In this document: one piece after another, positions 38,001 through 47,058 of the stretch
Position numbering within the stretch: position 1 is the first letter of the stretch
Layout of the letters: the number at the start of each line of letters is the position of its first letter
From: Corynebacterium propinquum DSM 44285
Lineage (GTDB): Bacteria > Actinomycetota > Actinomycetes > Mycobacteriales > Mycobacteriaceae
Direction: 5' to 3'
Assembly (NCBI RefSeq): GCF_000375525.1
Contig: NZ_AQXC01000005.1
Span: forward strand, 114,219 to 178,218
Length of the DNA stretch: 64,000 nt
Notes under the pieces: generated by a model
The model's input: only the letters and a program-made list of their open reading frames with translations
Databases searched by the model: none
Told to the model about the DNA's origin: nothing
Position numbers and translations under genes: made by a program

Positions 38001-38607
38001 GATTGCCACGTTCGCCTTCTTGCTGATCATCGCCGTGGCCGCCCTGGCTGCCTATGTCTTCTCGCTGTTTAATACGAATGAGGACACCAGCCCGGTCTCA
38101 TCGGATGCGATTCATGCCACCAACACCCCGTCGGCCCCGGTGATTGAACTACCGGTGGTCCAGATTCTGCACGACGCACGCTCGTTCCCAGATGGGCCGC
38201 AGGCTCCAGAGGTCATTGACGGTGATCCGCAGACGGTGTGGGAATCGCACCAACCTGATCCAGCGTTGTTGGTTACCACCCAGGATCCGGTGATCTTGAA
38301 AGATCTGGTGATCCGTTCCGAAACCGCAGGCGGCAAGTTCTCGGTTTTCGCCGTCAATGACATCACTGGCGACGACGGCACTACCAGCGTGACGCCGGTG
38401 GATCCTGCCAGCGTCGACCGCGATTCTCTGCCGCGCATTGCCACCGGCACGTTGATGGAGGGGCGCAATAATGTTTCGCTGAATGGCCGCAACGACTTTT
38501 CTGGCGGTGTGCTCATCCAATTCAGCGGCGTGGAAGGCGAGCTGCGGGTGCGCGATGTTCTGGTGACCGGCCTCAATAGTGTTGACGATGTGCAGGTGCG
38601 CCCCTAG
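35044..38607 (+). CDS. murJ: Lipid II flippase MurJ fused to pseudokinase and C-terminal extracytoplasmic domain
   Basis: This 1187-residue protein begins with a cytoplasmic tail, then the 14-helix MviN/MurJ core (about residues 65-600) starting SSMAIATLISRITGFLRN, which flips lipid II across the membrane. A kinase-like domain follows (about 660-860; FRLLRDHGS, VVADWIPGSDL) without recognisable catalytic residues, as in mycobacterial MviN, where it is phosphorylated and binds FhaA. A Gln/Glu/Ser linker (about 860-930) leads to one helix (about 983-1005) and an extracytoplasmic discoidin-like domain. GTG 35044 lies 15 bp after DUF6049. The linker holds repeated QDSQ(T/A)ER units. Confidence 0.93.
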   Translation: MSLTETETGSVRSTRGRIVEPTPPAPVPKKRPQPVAVAETEDKSDLRGGRTDEKASDADVVRATSSMAIATLISRITGFLRNVLITATLGAAVASAFNTANTLPNLITEIVLGAVLTSLVVPVLVRAEKEDPDRGEAFVRRLFTLAITVLGAITLLSLLTAPWITRLMLPESGQVNEVQATSFAFLLLPQIVFYGLFALFQAVLNTKGIFAPGAWAPVANNIISIGVLLLYWTVPGSLNPAAPSPITDIHVVLLGLGTTAGVVIQCLILVPYLRRAKVNLKPLWGVDARLKQFGGMAAAIIVYVAISQLGYVITTRIGALADAQAPIIYQQAWLLIQVPYGVIGVTLLTAIMPRLSRNAADGDDKGVVRDLTVATKLTFIALIPIVVFFTAFGTPIAQGLFQYGLFGEESAVLLGWTLSFSAFTLIPYALVLLHLRVFYAREEAWTPTFIIAGITATKIALSLLAPVIAARPETVVILLGAANGFGFITGAIIGVFLLRRKLGSLRAREVLGASGWSLGAGVAGLAGAYAVLFLLRFLPDSWGLAIVDLAPDVLQSALRSAATLISTMIAGVVFLTITGIVLSFSGIPEIQSLGRVVRRLPGLSKFIKVSDSDDDVTGGEIDLQDISSRFLAQDTFNSSPVPPPMSAGVVRGARLTPGAPVSDGRFRLLRDHGSVAGAQFWQAKENATGKEVALTFVTTTGNAPMAAMSPAESARAAAEVSRRTRRLAQLNLPGIAPNIRVLSYRSGCLVVADWIPGSDLKTVAESDGLDPAAVAEALAPFADTIATAHENGQTVGLDNRNRVRISTQGTAMLAFPAVLDDNTIERDRSSLNSAISQLVESTSPTPEELSTITEPRKTAHPEQQDSQTERDTQAEQDSQAERGARAEQSGQSAQSNQSAESNQPAQVHTPSVTSGTAAAQAAAQAAEPLDPTPREIADRLQRFIRNEEEEDPGAVEALPVKDEATPDVEERAGFGARGYSSGGAIVIATFAFLLIIAVAALAAYVFSLFNTNEDTSPVSSDAIHATNTPSAPVIELPVVQILHDARSFPDGPQAPEVIDGDPQTVWESHQPDPALLVTTQDPVILKDLVIRSETAGGKFSVFAVNDITGDDGTTSVTPVDPASVDRDSLPRIATGTLMEGRNNVSLNGRNDFSGGVLIQFSGVEGELRVRDVLVTGLNSVDDVQVRP

Positions 38608-38808
38608 TGCTTAGGCCATAGCCCACACTCCACAGCCTCACCGATCAAAGCTCCACCGATAAAAGCCTCTGTAGCAGAAAACTTCAGCGCCGTCCGGTCT
38701 TTGTTGCACAGTATTCTGTGCAATTCCGGGCGGCGCTGTTGTCGTGTCTGCGGTGTAATGGGGAACACAAGGGGGACAAACCTGCAAGGCCACAACGATC
38801 GGGGGATC

Positions 38809-39453
38809 ATGGCGGAGACCACGCACGCCAGCAACGGAAAGCAGAGCGACAACAAACACCACACAGACCACAGCGTCCATACCGACGACACAGCAGTCCA
38901 CGAGATTTCGGATCAGCAGCTTGTCGACGATTTCTGTAGCGGCGACGCCAGTGCATTTAGCGCGATTTTCACCAAGCACCGGCGACGGCTGCGTGGAGTG
39001 GCGCGTCGCTATGCGGGTAATGATCACGATATTGATGACATCGTGCAGGATGCGATGCTGAAGGCCAGCACAAAATTGGATACCTACCGCGCAGAATCCG
39101 CGCTGACAACCTGGCTGCACCGGCTGGTGATGAATGCCGGCTATGACCATCTGAATCACAAACACCGCAGGGAAACCCCCACGATCGACGCGGACGTCGT
39201 GCCGCATGACCGCAATCCGGCGCTGGCGTATGATCCAGCCGGGAGCGTGGATGCGCGGATCTATCTCAACGACGCCCTCGAGCAGCTCAGTCCGGAGCAA
39301 CGCGAGGCATTAACACTGACAGATATTGCCGGTTACAGCATCTTCGAGGTGGCCAAGCACCAAGGGGTAGCGCCGGGGACTGTGAAGTCGCGGCGTTGGC
39401 GGGCGCGTCAGGCGGTTCGCGAAGCCGTGGAAAACGCGCAAGCTAGCTCATAA
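38809..39453 (+). CDS. sigM: ECF RNA polymerase sigma factor SigM
   Basis: This sigma factor of about 214 residues has region 2 (DIDDIVQDAMLKA) and region 4 (LSPEQREALTLTDIAGYSIFEVAK, then GTVKSRRWRARQAV). A hydrophilic His/Asp-rich stretch of about 40 residues precedes region 2. ATG 38809 is supported by GGGGGAT just upstream. Earlier starts at 38701 or 38758 add a Cys-rich piece without a ribosome-binding site. In corynebacteria SigM controls thioredoxin and other disulfide-stress genes, matching trxB/trxA downstream. No anti-sigma gene lies between it and trxB. Confidence 0.9.
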   Translation: MAETTHASNGKQSDNKHHTDHSVHTDDTAVHEISDQQLVDDFCSGDASAFSAIFTKHRRRLRGVARRYAGNDHDIDDIVQDAMLKASTKLDTYRAESALTTWLHRLVMNAGYDHLNHKHRRETPTIDADVVPHDRNPALAYDPAGSVDARIYLNDALEQLSPEQREALTLTDIAGYSIFEVAKHQGVAPGTVKSRRWRARQAVREAVENAQASS

Positions 39454-39593
39454 TTCCTCCGGTTAGTTGCCACGACAACCAATGAGGCCAAGGACACACC
39501 GTCGACAAGCGTGTGCACCCGGTTCAACACCAAGCTGTGCCCGTGAATGCGCGTAGAATATCGGACACACATGCACAGCAACGGAGGAAAATA

Positions 39594-40517
39594 ATGATCG
39601 TTCACGATGTCGCCATCATTGGTTCTGGCCCCGCAGGTTACACAGCTGCGCTTTATGCCGCCCGCGCTGAACTCAAACCCATTGTTTTTGAAGGTTATGA
39701 GTACGGCGGCGAGTTGATGAACACCACCGAGGTGGAAAACTTCCCTGGTTTCCAGAAGGGCATCATGGGCCCTGAGCTGATGGAAGAAATGCGTGCCCAG
39801 GCGCAACGGTTCGGCGCGGATCTGCGCATGGAGTTAGTAGACCGCGTTGAACTCGACGGTGAGATCAAAAAGATCATCGTGGGTGATGAAGAATTTGCCG
39901 CCCGCAGTGTGATCTTGGCGACGGGATCGGCACCGCGCCACCTCGGCGTCGAAGGCGAGAAGGCACTAACCGGTCGTGGAGTGTCCACCTGCGCTACCTG
40001 CGATGGCTTTTTCTTCCGGGATCACGATATCGCGGTCGTCGGTGGTGGCGATTCCGCAATGGAGGAAGCTACTTTCCTCACCAAATTCGCCCGTTCGGTG
40101 ACGATCATTCACCGTCGCGAAGGCTTTTCTGCCTCGCCGATCATGCTGGAGCGCGCCAAGGACAATGAGAAGATTTCTTGGGAGCTCAACAAGACCGTGG
40201 ACGCTATTCACGAATCTGCTGGCAAGGTCTCTGGTTTAACTTTGCGCGATACTCAGACCGGCGAAACCAGCCAGCTGGATGTCACGGCATTGTTTGTCGC
40301 CATTGGTTCCGATCCACGCACAGACCTGGTAAAAGGCCAGGTTGATCTTGAAGAATCCGGCTACGTCAAGGTTAATCACCCTCACACGCACACCAATATT
40401 GCAGGCGTGTTTGCGTGCGGTGACTTGGTCGATGATCACTATCAGCAGGCAATTACCGCCGCTGGTTCTGGTTGCCGCGCAGCCATCGATGCTGGCGAAT
40501 ACCTGGCTGCTCAATAA
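39594..40517 (+). CDS. trxB: Thioredoxin-disulfide reductase
   Basis: This 307-residue flavoprotein uses NADPH to reduce thioredoxin. It has the FAD-binding [15 protein letters not shown], the redox pair in CATCDG near residues 133-136 and the NADPH-binding [15 protein letters not shown] lies 7 nt before ATG 39594, so the 27 extra codons available upstream are not used. A TAGAAT hexamer at 39553-39558 could be its promoter -10. Confidence 0.96.
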   Translation: MIVHDVAIIGSGPAGYTAALYAARAELKPIVFEGYEYGGELMNTTEVENFPGFQKGIMGPELMEEMRAQAQRFGADLRMELVDRVELDGEIKKIIVGDEEFAARSVILATGSAPRHLGVEGEKALTGRGVSTCATCDGFFFRDHDIAVVGGGDSAMEEATFLTKFARSVTIIHRREGFSASPIMLERAKDNEKISWELNKTVDAIHESAGKVSGLTLRDTQTGETSQLDVTALFVAIGSDPRTDLVKGQVDLEESGYVKVNHPHTHTNIAGVFACGDLVDDHYQQAITAAGSGCRAAIDAGEYLAAQ

Positions 40518-40542
40518 GATTTTTCGCAATGTTGGGCTAATC

Positions 40543-40572
40543 GCCGCGGCGCGCGTTTTCGCGCGCTGTGGC
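40543..40572. repeat. Strong hairpin between trxB and trxA
   Basis: A 13-bp GC-rich stem (GCCGCGGCGCGCG paired with CGCGCGCTGTGGC, two G-T pairs) closes on a TTTT loop. No T-run follows, so it may be an mRNA processing or stability element, or a partial attenuator separating trxB from trxA expression. Confidence 0.6.
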
Positions 40573-40641
40573 AGTACTCAGTTGTGACTACACTAGAGTG
40601 CGCAGTAATTCTTTATAGAAAGTCACGAGGTGACAAACCAC

Positions 40642-40965
40642 ATGAGCAACACAATTGATATCACGTCCCAGACGTTTAAGTCTGAAGTTGTGGAATCTGA
40701 CGTCCCAGTCATCGTTGATTTCTGGGCGCAATGGTGTGGGCCGTGCAAGAAATTGGGCCCAGTTCTGGAAGAACTCGCCGAGGAGTACGACGGCAAGATC
40801 AAGGTAGCCAAAGTCGATGTTGATGCAGAACGCACCCTGGCTGCAATGTTCCAGGTGATGTCGATTCCTTCGGTGATGATCTATTCGGGCGGTTCCAAGG
40901 TGGATGAGTTCACTGGCAATCTGCCGAAAAAGCAGATCGTCAGCAAGATCGATGCAGTTCTGTAA
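40642..40965 (+). CDS. trxA: Thioredoxin
   Basis: This 107-residue protein carries the WCGPCKK active site and the conserved cis-Pro segment (MSIPSVMIYSGG). It is reduced by the upstream TrxB and would reduce cytoplasmic disulfides. ATG 40642 is preceded by GAGGTG at a normal distance. GTG 40630 in the same frame is an alternative adding four residues. Confidence 0.95.
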   Translation: MSNTIDITSQTFKSEVVESDVPVIVDFWAQWCGPCKKLGPVLEELAEEYDGKIKVAKVDVDAERTLAAMFQVMSIPSVMIYSGGSKVDEFTGNLPKKQIVSKIDAVL

Positions 40966-41066
40966 ACCCGGCAGCACCGTAGGTAACACAGTCTGTATCT
41001 GATGCGATTTCAGCAACGAACTATGAACATCACATCCATGGCGATCACGCTGCACGAGGGAGCGTT

Positions 41067-42251
41067 GTGACGGAAGTATTGAAGGTCGGCGATTCGTCCG
41101 CTCGCGTAGCCGAAGCACGCGCCACCCTAGCCAGGCTGGGCATGCTTGCCCATTTCGATGGTGACGTGGCCGACTGGAAAACCCAGAAATTCAGCGAGGA
41201 AGACAAGTACTTCACTGCCGAATTAGCCCACGCGCTGAAGGCATTTCAGCAGTCACGTGGGATCATCCCCTCGGGCACGATCGACGAGATCACTCTCCGG
41301 GAGTTGCGCCATGCCTCGTACACCTTGGGTGCACGCGTGTTGTCCTTCCAACCCGGACAGGAATTGTTTGGCGACGACGTCGCCCAGCTGCAACGCCAGT
41401 TGCAGGAACTAGGTTTTTACAGCCACAACCTCGACGGTCACTTTGGGCCCAATACCCACGAAGCGTTGAGTAATTACCAGCTCAACTCTGGCTTGCAGGA
41501 CGACGGCATCTGCGGGCCCAACACGGTCCATTCATTGTCGCTGTTGGGGCGCCGCATTTCGACGGGCGGTTCCACCCAAGCTATCCGGGAACGCGAATGG
41601 GTCCGCCGTGCGGGACCGAAACTCGCGGATAAGCGGGTGGTCATTAACCCTGCCCTGGGCGGGGCACACAAGGGTGCTACGGTGCGTGGGCGTTTTGGTG
41701 AAATCACTGAGGAAGAAATCCTGTGGGATCTTTCCTCCCGCATCGAAGGGCGCATGATTGCTGCTGGTGTGGAAACGATTATTTCGCGTCCGCGCATGGA
41801 TGATCCCAGCGAGCGGGAACGTGCCGATATCGCGAATGCTTTTGGTGCGGACCTCGTGATTAGTCTGCACTGCGATCACTACCAGAACGAGAAGGCGCAT
41901 GGCGCTGCGACGTTTTATTTCGGTTCAAATTATGGTTCGTCGTCGTTGATCGGCGAGAAGCTTTCTGGTTTTGTGCAGCGGGAAATCGTTGCTCGTACTG
42001 ATCTGCAGGATTGTCGCAATCACGCACGTACCTGGGAAGTACTGCGTTTGCCGCAGATGCCAACTATTGACGTGGTGTTGGGGTATTTGACGAACCCGCA
42101 GGACGTCAACATCTTGACCCAGCCACAACACCGCGACGCCATCGCCGAAGCCATCGTGGTTGGGGTCAAGCGCCTGTACCTGTTGGATCAGGATGATATG
42201 CAGACAGGCACGTATGATTTCGCGGAGTTACTGCGCGCAGAACAGTCCTAG
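41067..42251 (+). CDS. cwlM: CwlM-like amidase-fold regulator of peptidoglycan precursor synthesis
   Basis: This 394-residue protein has two peptidoglycan-binding-like repeats (about 5-75 and 85-155) and an Amidase_3 fold. There is no signal peptide, so it is cytoplasmic like mycobacterial CwlM, which activates MurA when phosphorylated. The first zinc-ligand motif, usually PGHGG-x-D-x-G, reads NPALGGAHKG, with Leu in place of the zinc His. A later SLHCDH keeps a His. Loss of amidase activity is likely. GAGGGAG precedes GTG 41067. Confidence 0.88.
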   Translation: MTEVLKVGDSSARVAEARATLARLGMLAHFDGDVADWKTQKFSEEDKYFTAELAHALKAFQQSRGIIPSGTIDEITLRELRHASYTLGARVLSFQPGQELFGDDVAQLQRQLQELGFYSHNLDGHFGPNTHEALSNYQLNSGLQDDGICGPNTVHSLSLLGRRISTGGSTQAIREREWVRRAGPKLADKRVVINPALGGAHKGATVRGRFGEITEEEILWDLSSRIEGRMIAAGVETIISRPRMDDPSERERADIANAFGADLVISLHCDHYQNEKAHGAATFYFGSNYGSSSLIGEKLSGFVQREIVARTDLQDCRNHARTWEVLRLPQMPTIDVVLGYLTNPQDVNILTQPQHRDAIAEAIVVGVKRLYLLDQDDMQTGTYDFAELLRAEQS

Positions 42252-42340
42252 TGCTCTGGTCTTTAACCAAGCACCGCACATCGGCAACACCCAACACCTA
42301 CGCAGGCCACTAGGCCCACGACCCTAGGCACAGGAGAACC

Positions 42341-43561
42341 TTAAGATTCTTCGGTGCCGTGCGTTCCGTGCGCACCTTCGATCAGTTCCATGATGCGCTG
42401 GAAATCTTCTTGGTCGCCGAATTCCACCACCATTTTGCCTTTGCGCTTACCCATGGACACTGTCACTTTGGTGTCCCACTTGTCGGCGAGGCGCTCGGCG
42501 GTGTTCGTGAAGAATTCCGGCTGTGGCGCCGGTGCATTTTTCTTCTTCGCCGCAGGCTTTTGTCCCTTATTCAGCAATACGACGGCTTCTTCCGTGCCAC
42601 GCACGGACAAGCCTTCCGCAACAATGCGTTCGGCAAGCTGCGACATGTGTTCTTTTTCCTGCAAGCCCAACAACGCGCGGGCATGCCCGGACGAGAGCAC
42701 TCCGGCATCCACTCGGCGTTGCACATCAACTGGCAGGCGCAGCAGGCGCAGCGTATTGGTGATTACCGGACGCGAACGTCCTAGGCGGTCAGCCAGCTGT
42801 TCTTGCGTCACTCCGAATTCTTCCAGCAACTGCTGGTAGGCATGTGCTTCTTCCAGCGGGTTGAGCTGCACGCGGTGGATATTTTCCAGCAGCGCATCGC
42901 GTAGCAGGGCATCGTCAGTGGTTTGGCGGACAATCGCGGGGATCGTCGACAAGCCCGCCTGGGATGCAGCGCGCCAGCGGCGTTCACCCATGATGAGTTC
43001 GAAGCCATCTTCCGACGGGCGCACCACGATGGGCTGCAGCAGCCCGAATTCTTTGATCGAATGCACCAGCTCAGCCAGGTCGTCGGCATCGAATACCGTG
43101 CGGGGCTGTTTCGGGTTCGGGCTGATCTGGCCGACGGGCACTTCGCGGTAGGTAGCGCCGAATTGCGGGCCCAGGCTTCCTCCACGCGAACGAGCAGCGC
43201 TGGACGACGACGAAGCGATCGTAGGGGCACCGGGAACCGTCGATTTTCCGGATGTTTTTTTGCCCTCTGCGCCTTTGCCTGCGCCTTTGTCGGTTCCTTT
43301 ACTTGCGCCTTTGTCGGCACCGTTATCAGCGCGATCTTCGGTGTCGGTTTCCGCGCCCTGGACGGCTTTGCGGGAGCCGTTCTTGCCATTCTTCCCGGCA
43401 GCAGCGCCGCGGTCACCAAGCGCAGAACCTAAGATCACATCCGCTGCTGAATTACCCAGGCGCGGACGTGCAGATTGGTCTTCATCCTGAGCAGAAGGAA
43501 TCAGTGCAGCTAGGCCCCGGCCCAAGCCACCTTGTTTGTGGTTCGGTTTTTTCTCCGCCAT
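42341..43561 (-). CDS. parB: Chromosome partitioning protein ParB
   Basis: This 406-residue CTP-dependent clamp loads on parS and organises the origin. About 140 N-terminal residues are Lys/Gly/Asp-rich with repeated DKGA/KGADKG units. The ParB/Srx core then shows [13 protein letters not shown] and MGERRWRAA. The helix-turn-helix follows ([18 protein letters not shown]), and a C-terminal dimer domain ends the protein. It lies 15 bp after parA. parS sites are at 19144, 23483 and 28852. Confidence 0.96.
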   Translation of the reverse strand: MAEKKPNHKQGGLGRGLAALIPSAQDEDQSARPRLGNSAADVILGSALGDRGAAAGKNGKNGSRKAVQGAETDTEDRADNGADKGASKGTDKGAGKGAEGKKTSGKSTVPGAPTIASSSSSAARSRGGSLGPQFGATYREVPVGQISPNPKQPRTVFDADDLAELVHSIKEFGLLQPIVVRPSEDGFELIMGERRWRAASQAGLSTIPAIVRQTTDDALLRDALLENIHRVQLNPLEEAHAYQQLLEEFGVTQEQLADRLGRSRPVITNTLRLLRLPVDVQRRVDAGVLSSGHARALLGLQEKEHMSQLAERIVAEGLSVRGTEEAVVLLNKGQKPAAKKKNAPAPQPEFFTNTAERLADKWDTKVTVSMGKRKGKMVVEFGDQEDFQRIMELIEGAHGTHGTEES

Positions 43562-43576
43562 GAAAACTCCTACTCC

Positions 43577-44530
43577 TTATGCTTCATCCGCTGGATTGTC
43601 TGCTGAGTTGCTTGCTACGGCATCGTTATCTGCGGCATTATCGACTGCCGCAACGTTGTCAGCTGCATCATCGCCAGCTTGCTGCGAGAGTTGCTCGTAG
43701 ATTTCCGGGCTCACCCCAATCGGCCCGGTAGAGCTGTGGGGTACGTAGTCGCCGCGCTCATCCAATTCTTTGGCCGCCGCCCCATAAGCGTAGGCACCGT
43801 GTGAGCTTGGCGAATAATCAATGACCGTCTGCCCGTAGCCTGGTGCCTCTGAAACGCGCACAGAGCGTGGAATGACGTTGCCCAGAACCACGGCACCAAA
43901 CTGCCCGCGAACTTCGTCAACGACTTGCTCTGCAAGCTTGGTGCGCCCGTCGTACATCGTCAGCAGCACACCAGAGATATGCAGGTCCGCGTTGAGGTGC
44001 TCGCGGATCATGGTGATGTTGTTCAGCAGCTGGCCCACACCTTCCAGCGCGTAGTACTCGCACTGGATCGGGATGATGACTTCTTGCACCGCAGTCATCG
44101 CGTTGATCGTCAACAGCCCGAGCGAAGGCGGGCAATCGATAAACACGTAATCGAACCCGTATTCGTCTAAAAATCCATTCTTGAGAGCGTCGGAAAGCCG
44201 GTATTCGCGCCGCACCAAGCTCACCAATTCGATCTCCGCGCCCGCCAGGTCAATGGTGGCTGGGATGCACCACAGGTTGTCACGGTTGGGGGATTGCTGC
44301 ACGGCTTGTTTCGCGGTGGCGTTCCCGAGCAGCACCTCGTAACTCGAGTTTGTTCCCGTGCGGTGCTCCACACCCAGCGCTGTTGAGGCGTTGCCCTGTG
44401 GGTCGAGGTCGATGACCAGAACGGTGTGGCCTTGGTGGGCCAGGGCAGCGGCTAGGTTCACGGCGCTGGTGGTTTTGCCAACGCCGCCTTTCTGATTGGC
44501 GATCGTGATCAAGCGGGGCTGCTGTGTCAT
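43577..44530 (-). CDS. parA: Chromosome partitioning ATPase ParA
   Basis: This 317-residue deviant-Walker ATPase (KGGVGKTTSAVNLA near residue 14; FIDCPPSLG) forms DNA-bound dimers that pull ParB-parS complexes. The C-terminal 45 residues are an Asp/Asn/Ala-rich tail with repeats such as DNAADNDA. It lies between rsmG (10 bp) and parB (15 bp) in the rpmH-to-parB unit. Confidence 0.96.
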   Translation of the reverse strand: MTQQPRLITIANQKGGVGKTTSAVNLAAALAHQGHTVLVIDLDPQGNASTALGVEHRTGTNSSYEVLLGNATAKQAVQQSPNRDNLWCIPATIDLAGAEIELVSLVRREYRLSDALKNGFLDEYGFDYVFIDCPPSLGLLTINAMTAVQEVIIPIQCEYYALEGVGQLLNNITMIREHLNADLHISGVLLTMYDGRTKLAEQVVDEVRGQFGAVVLGNVIPRSVRVSEAPGYGQTVIDYSPSSHGAYAYGAAAKELDERGDYVPHSSTGPIGVSPEIYEQLSQQAGDDAADNVAAVDNAADNDAVASNSADNPADEA

Positions 44531-44540
44531 GCCAATGAGC

Positions 44541-45143
44541 TTACTTTACGCGGTGAACACGTATCAGGGTGGTGGATTCTTCCAGCTCAGCACCCACAGT
44601 GATGATTTCGGCGCGTTCGCCTTGTGCGCGCTTGATCGCGGATTTATCCCGCTCGATTTCTTCGCTTGCCGACGCCCCCTTCATCGCCAGCATCATTCCG
44701 CCGGGTTTACACAGCGGCAGTGACCAGCGCGCCAGCTTTGCTAGTGGGGCCACCGCGCGGGAAGTCACCACATCAAATTTCGCATCTTTGCCGAGATTTT
44801 CGGCACGGTCGCGAATCACGGTGACATTGTCGAGTCCGAGTTTCTCGGTGATCTCGGCAAGGTAGTTGGACCGCTTCAGCAATGGTTCCAGCAGTGTCAC
44901 CTGAAGGTCTGGTCGTGCGATTGCCAGCGGGATGCCCGGCAGGCCTGCACCGGATCCAATATCGATGACGCGGGCGCCTTCTGGGATGGCTTCGCCGATC
45001 ACCGCACAGTTGTAGATGTGTCGGTCCCACAAACGTGGTTTCTCACGCGGCCCAATAAACCCACGAGTAGTGGCGTCGGTGGCGAGGGATTCGTGATACG
45101 CAACTGCGAGATCCTGCCGATCTCCAAAAATGCGAGCGAGCAT
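44541..45143 (-). CDS. rsmG: 16S rRNA (guanine-527-N7)-methyltransferase
   Basis: This 200-residue SAM-dependent methyltransferase methylates G527 of 16S rRNA; loss gives low-level streptomycin resistance in other bacteria. The SAM site VIDIGSGAGLPGIPLA and the DVVTSRAVAPL motif are intact. Its start overlaps the yidC stop by one base. The jag/khpB gene found here in mycobacteria is absent. Confidence 0.95.
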   Translation of the reverse strand: MLARIFGDRQDLAVAYHESLATDATTRGFIGPREKPRLWDRHIYNCAVIGEAIPEGARVIDIGSGAGLPGIPLAIARPDLQVTLLEPLLKRSNYLAEITEKLGLDNVTVIRDRAENLGKDAKFDVVTSRAVAPLAKLARWSLPLCKPGGMMLAMKGASASEEIERDKSAIKRAQGERAEIITVGAELEESTTLIRVHRVK

Positions 45144-46198
45144 TACTTCTTCTTGCCCTTGTTGTGTTGCTTGCTCTGGGCCTGGCTTTGAGAATTGTTC
45201 TGGCCTGGGTTCTGGGATTGGTTTTGCGCCTGATTCTTGCGCTGCTTCTTGGTTTGCTTGTTCAGCTTCCGAGCTGCTGGTGCCGGTGCGGATGAGCGCT
45301 TGGCTTCCCGCTTTGCCTCTTCCTCGGCTTCTTCTTCCCGGTCCATCTTGCCGTAAATAATGCGAGTCTGAACGAATGTCCAGATGGTGTTGGTCAGCAT
45401 GTAGAACAACAGACCAATGGTCCAGATAAAGCCGGTGGCCAAGGTGATGGCTGGCATGACCCAGAGCATCATCTTGTTCATCATGCCCATCTGCATCTGC
45501 ATCATCTCGGCGTTGTCGCCGGTTGGCTGCGGGGTCTTGCCCGCAGCACGACGAGCCTCCTGACGTCCGACGGTAAACCGGGCGTTCAGGTGCGTCAGCG
45601 TCGCGATGGTCAGCACCAGCGGGACGGCAACCACGATGATGTTGAAACGCGTGAAGTCAGCGCCGAAGGTCTGCATGGCATCTTCGGACATCGAGATAAA
45701 TGCCGAAAGCGGAACACCGAAAACGTCCGCATCCAAGAATGACTGGACATCTTCCACAGAGAAGGAGTAGTTCGGGATGTTGCGGTTTTCTTCGACCGTA
45801 AGTCCTGGTGAACCGAAGCGCTCCTCGGTGCGGTTGAACATGCGCAGCACGTGGAACAGACCAATGAAGACTGGAATCTGTGCCAACATCGGTAGGCACC
45901 CAGCCAGGGGGTTCATCCCGGATTCTTTATAAAACTTCTGCAGCTCTTGGCTCTGCCTGGTTTTATCGTTTTTGTACTTATCCCGGATCTCTTTCATCTT
46001 CGGCTGCAGCTCTTGCATCTTCCGGGAAGAGCGCAACTGCGTAATCATTGGCTTGACCAATAATGCCTTGATGGTCATGGTCAGCAAGATGATGGACAAG
46101 ACCCAGGTATATCCGGAGTGCGGATCCATCACCAGGCTTAAGACGTCACGCCAAAAGCCGAGGATCCACGAAATCGGATAATAAATGAAATTAAGCAC
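45143..46198 (-). CDS. yidC: Membrane protein insertase YidC
   Basis: This 351-residue insertase lacks the large periplasmic domain of Gram-negative YidC. It shows the first helix (LNFIYYPISWILGFW), the hydrophilic-groove region with KPMITQLRSSRKMQELQPKMKEI split across a cytoplasmic loop, four further helices, and a Lys/Gln/Asn-rich tail of about 60 residues that would contact the ribosome. It lies 9 bp after yidD. Confidence 0.95.
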   Translation of the reverse strand: MLNFIYYPISWILGFWRDVLSLVMDPHSGYTWVLSIILLTMTIKALLVKPMITQLRSSRKMQELQPKMKEIRDKYKNDKTRQSQELQKFYKESGMNPLAGCLPMLAQIPVFIGLFHVLRMFNRTEERFGSPGLTVEENRNIPNYSFSVEDVQSFLDADVFGVPLSAFISMSEDAMQTFGADFTRFNIIVVAVPLVLTIATLTHLNARFTVGRQEARRAAGKTPQPTGDNAEMMQMQMGMMNKMMLWVMPAITLATGFIWTIGLLFYMLTNTIWTFVQTRIIYGKMDREEEAEEEAKREAKRSSAPAPAARKLNKQTKKQRKNQAQNQSQNPGQNNSQSQAQSKQHNKGKKK

Positions 46199-46207
46199 AA
46201 ATAATCC

Positions 46208-46522
46208 TTATTCTGACTTGGTCTGAACGTAATCTGACGGCGCTTCCGCCGGGTGTGCAGACGGACTTGCAGGATCGTAGCCGCCTGGGTGCCAAGGGCC
46301 GCATTTAGAAATTCTCACGATAGCATAAACAAGCCCTTTGAAAACCCCATGACGCGCGAAAACTTCCAGGGCATAAGCGCTGCACGTGGGCTCAAAACGG
46401 CACGACGACACTGGTTTTTGTGAGGAAAGTTTCTTCTGATAAAAACGCACGGCCGCCACGCACCAGCGGGCGGGGCCGCGCGCATCCGGGATCGCTTGCC
46501 CATCAGTGTTGTAATACGTCAC
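46208..46522 (-). CDS. yidD: Membrane protein insertion efficiency factor YidD
   Basis: This 104-residue protein has the family core FYQKKLSSQK, then CRFEPTCSAYALEVFARHG and GPWHPGGYDP, with the two conserved Cys. It assists YidC-dependent insertion. ATG 46522 overlaps the rnpA stop (ATGA). Confidence 0.94.
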   Translation of the reverse strand: MTYYNTDGQAIPDARGPARWCVAAVRFYQKKLSSQKPVSSCRFEPTCSAYALEVFARHGVFKGLVYAIVRISKCGPWHPGGYDPASPSAHPAEAPSDYVQTKSE

Positions 46523-46911
46523 CGTGGGGCCGTTTCCGATCGTTTGGATCTTTTCTCGAGCTTGTGTAGCGCACGGAAAACCGCACTGCGCACGTCTTTA
46601 CGCAGCTGCTCCGGCTCGGCGTCGACAAGCGCGGGCAAGGCACGCAGCACGACGTCGACGCTGGGATCGAGTTCTGCACACAACTCCCGACAAATATGCC
46701 GCAATTGGCGGGCGGTGCGGTGGCGGACGACGGCATTACCGACGCTTTTCGAGACGATAAGACCAAAACGGGGACCAGAAACAACGAGTGTCTCTGATCC
46801 CTGGTGTTGATAGCAATGCGCTATCACGCTACGTGATCCTGCCCGCCGCCCCTTTTTAGTGGTTCGCCGAAATTGTTGCGGCGAAGTCAGCTTATGCTGG
46901 CGGGGAAGCAT
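46519..46911 (-). CDS. rnpA: Ribonuclease P protein component
   Basis: This 130-residue basic protein binds RNase P RNA for tRNA 5-prime maturation. It has the conserved GLIVSKSVGNAVVRHRTARQLRH helix in split form and an N-terminal LPRQHKLTSPQQFRR. It begins 3 bp after the rpmH stop. Confidence 0.95.
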   Translation of the reverse strand: MLPRQHKLTSPQQFRRTTKKGRRAGSRSVIAHCYQHQGSETLVVSGPRFGLIVSKSVGNAVVRHRTARQLRHICRELCAELDPSVDVVLRALPALVDAEPEQLRKDVRSAVFRALHKLEKRSKRSETAPR

Positions 46912-46914
46912 GAC

Positions 46915-47058
46915 TTAAGCGGTCAGCTTAGAACGACCCTTTTTGCGACGAGCTGCCACGATGGCGCGACCAGCACGCGTACGCATACGGGTACGGAAGC
47001 CGTGTACGCGTGCACGACGACGGTTGTTTGGTTGGTATGTACGTTTACCCTTTGCCAC
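46915..47058 (-). CDS. rpmH: 50S ribosomal protein L34
   Basis: This 47-residue very basic protein begins (V/M)[15 protein letters not shown] and ends GRSKLTA, matching L34 along its whole length. It starts at GTG 47058, with AGGAGAT 7 nt upstream, and ends at 46915. It is the first gene of the leftward operon that continues to parB. Confidence 0.97.
   Translation of the reverse strand: MAKGKRTYQPNNRRRARVHGFRTRMRTRAGRAIVAARRKKGRSKLTA

Noticed and set aside
42252..42340. Possible terminator between cwlM and parB
   Set aside because: Only a 5-bp CTAGG/CCTAG stem is present, with no T-run, which is too weak to call.
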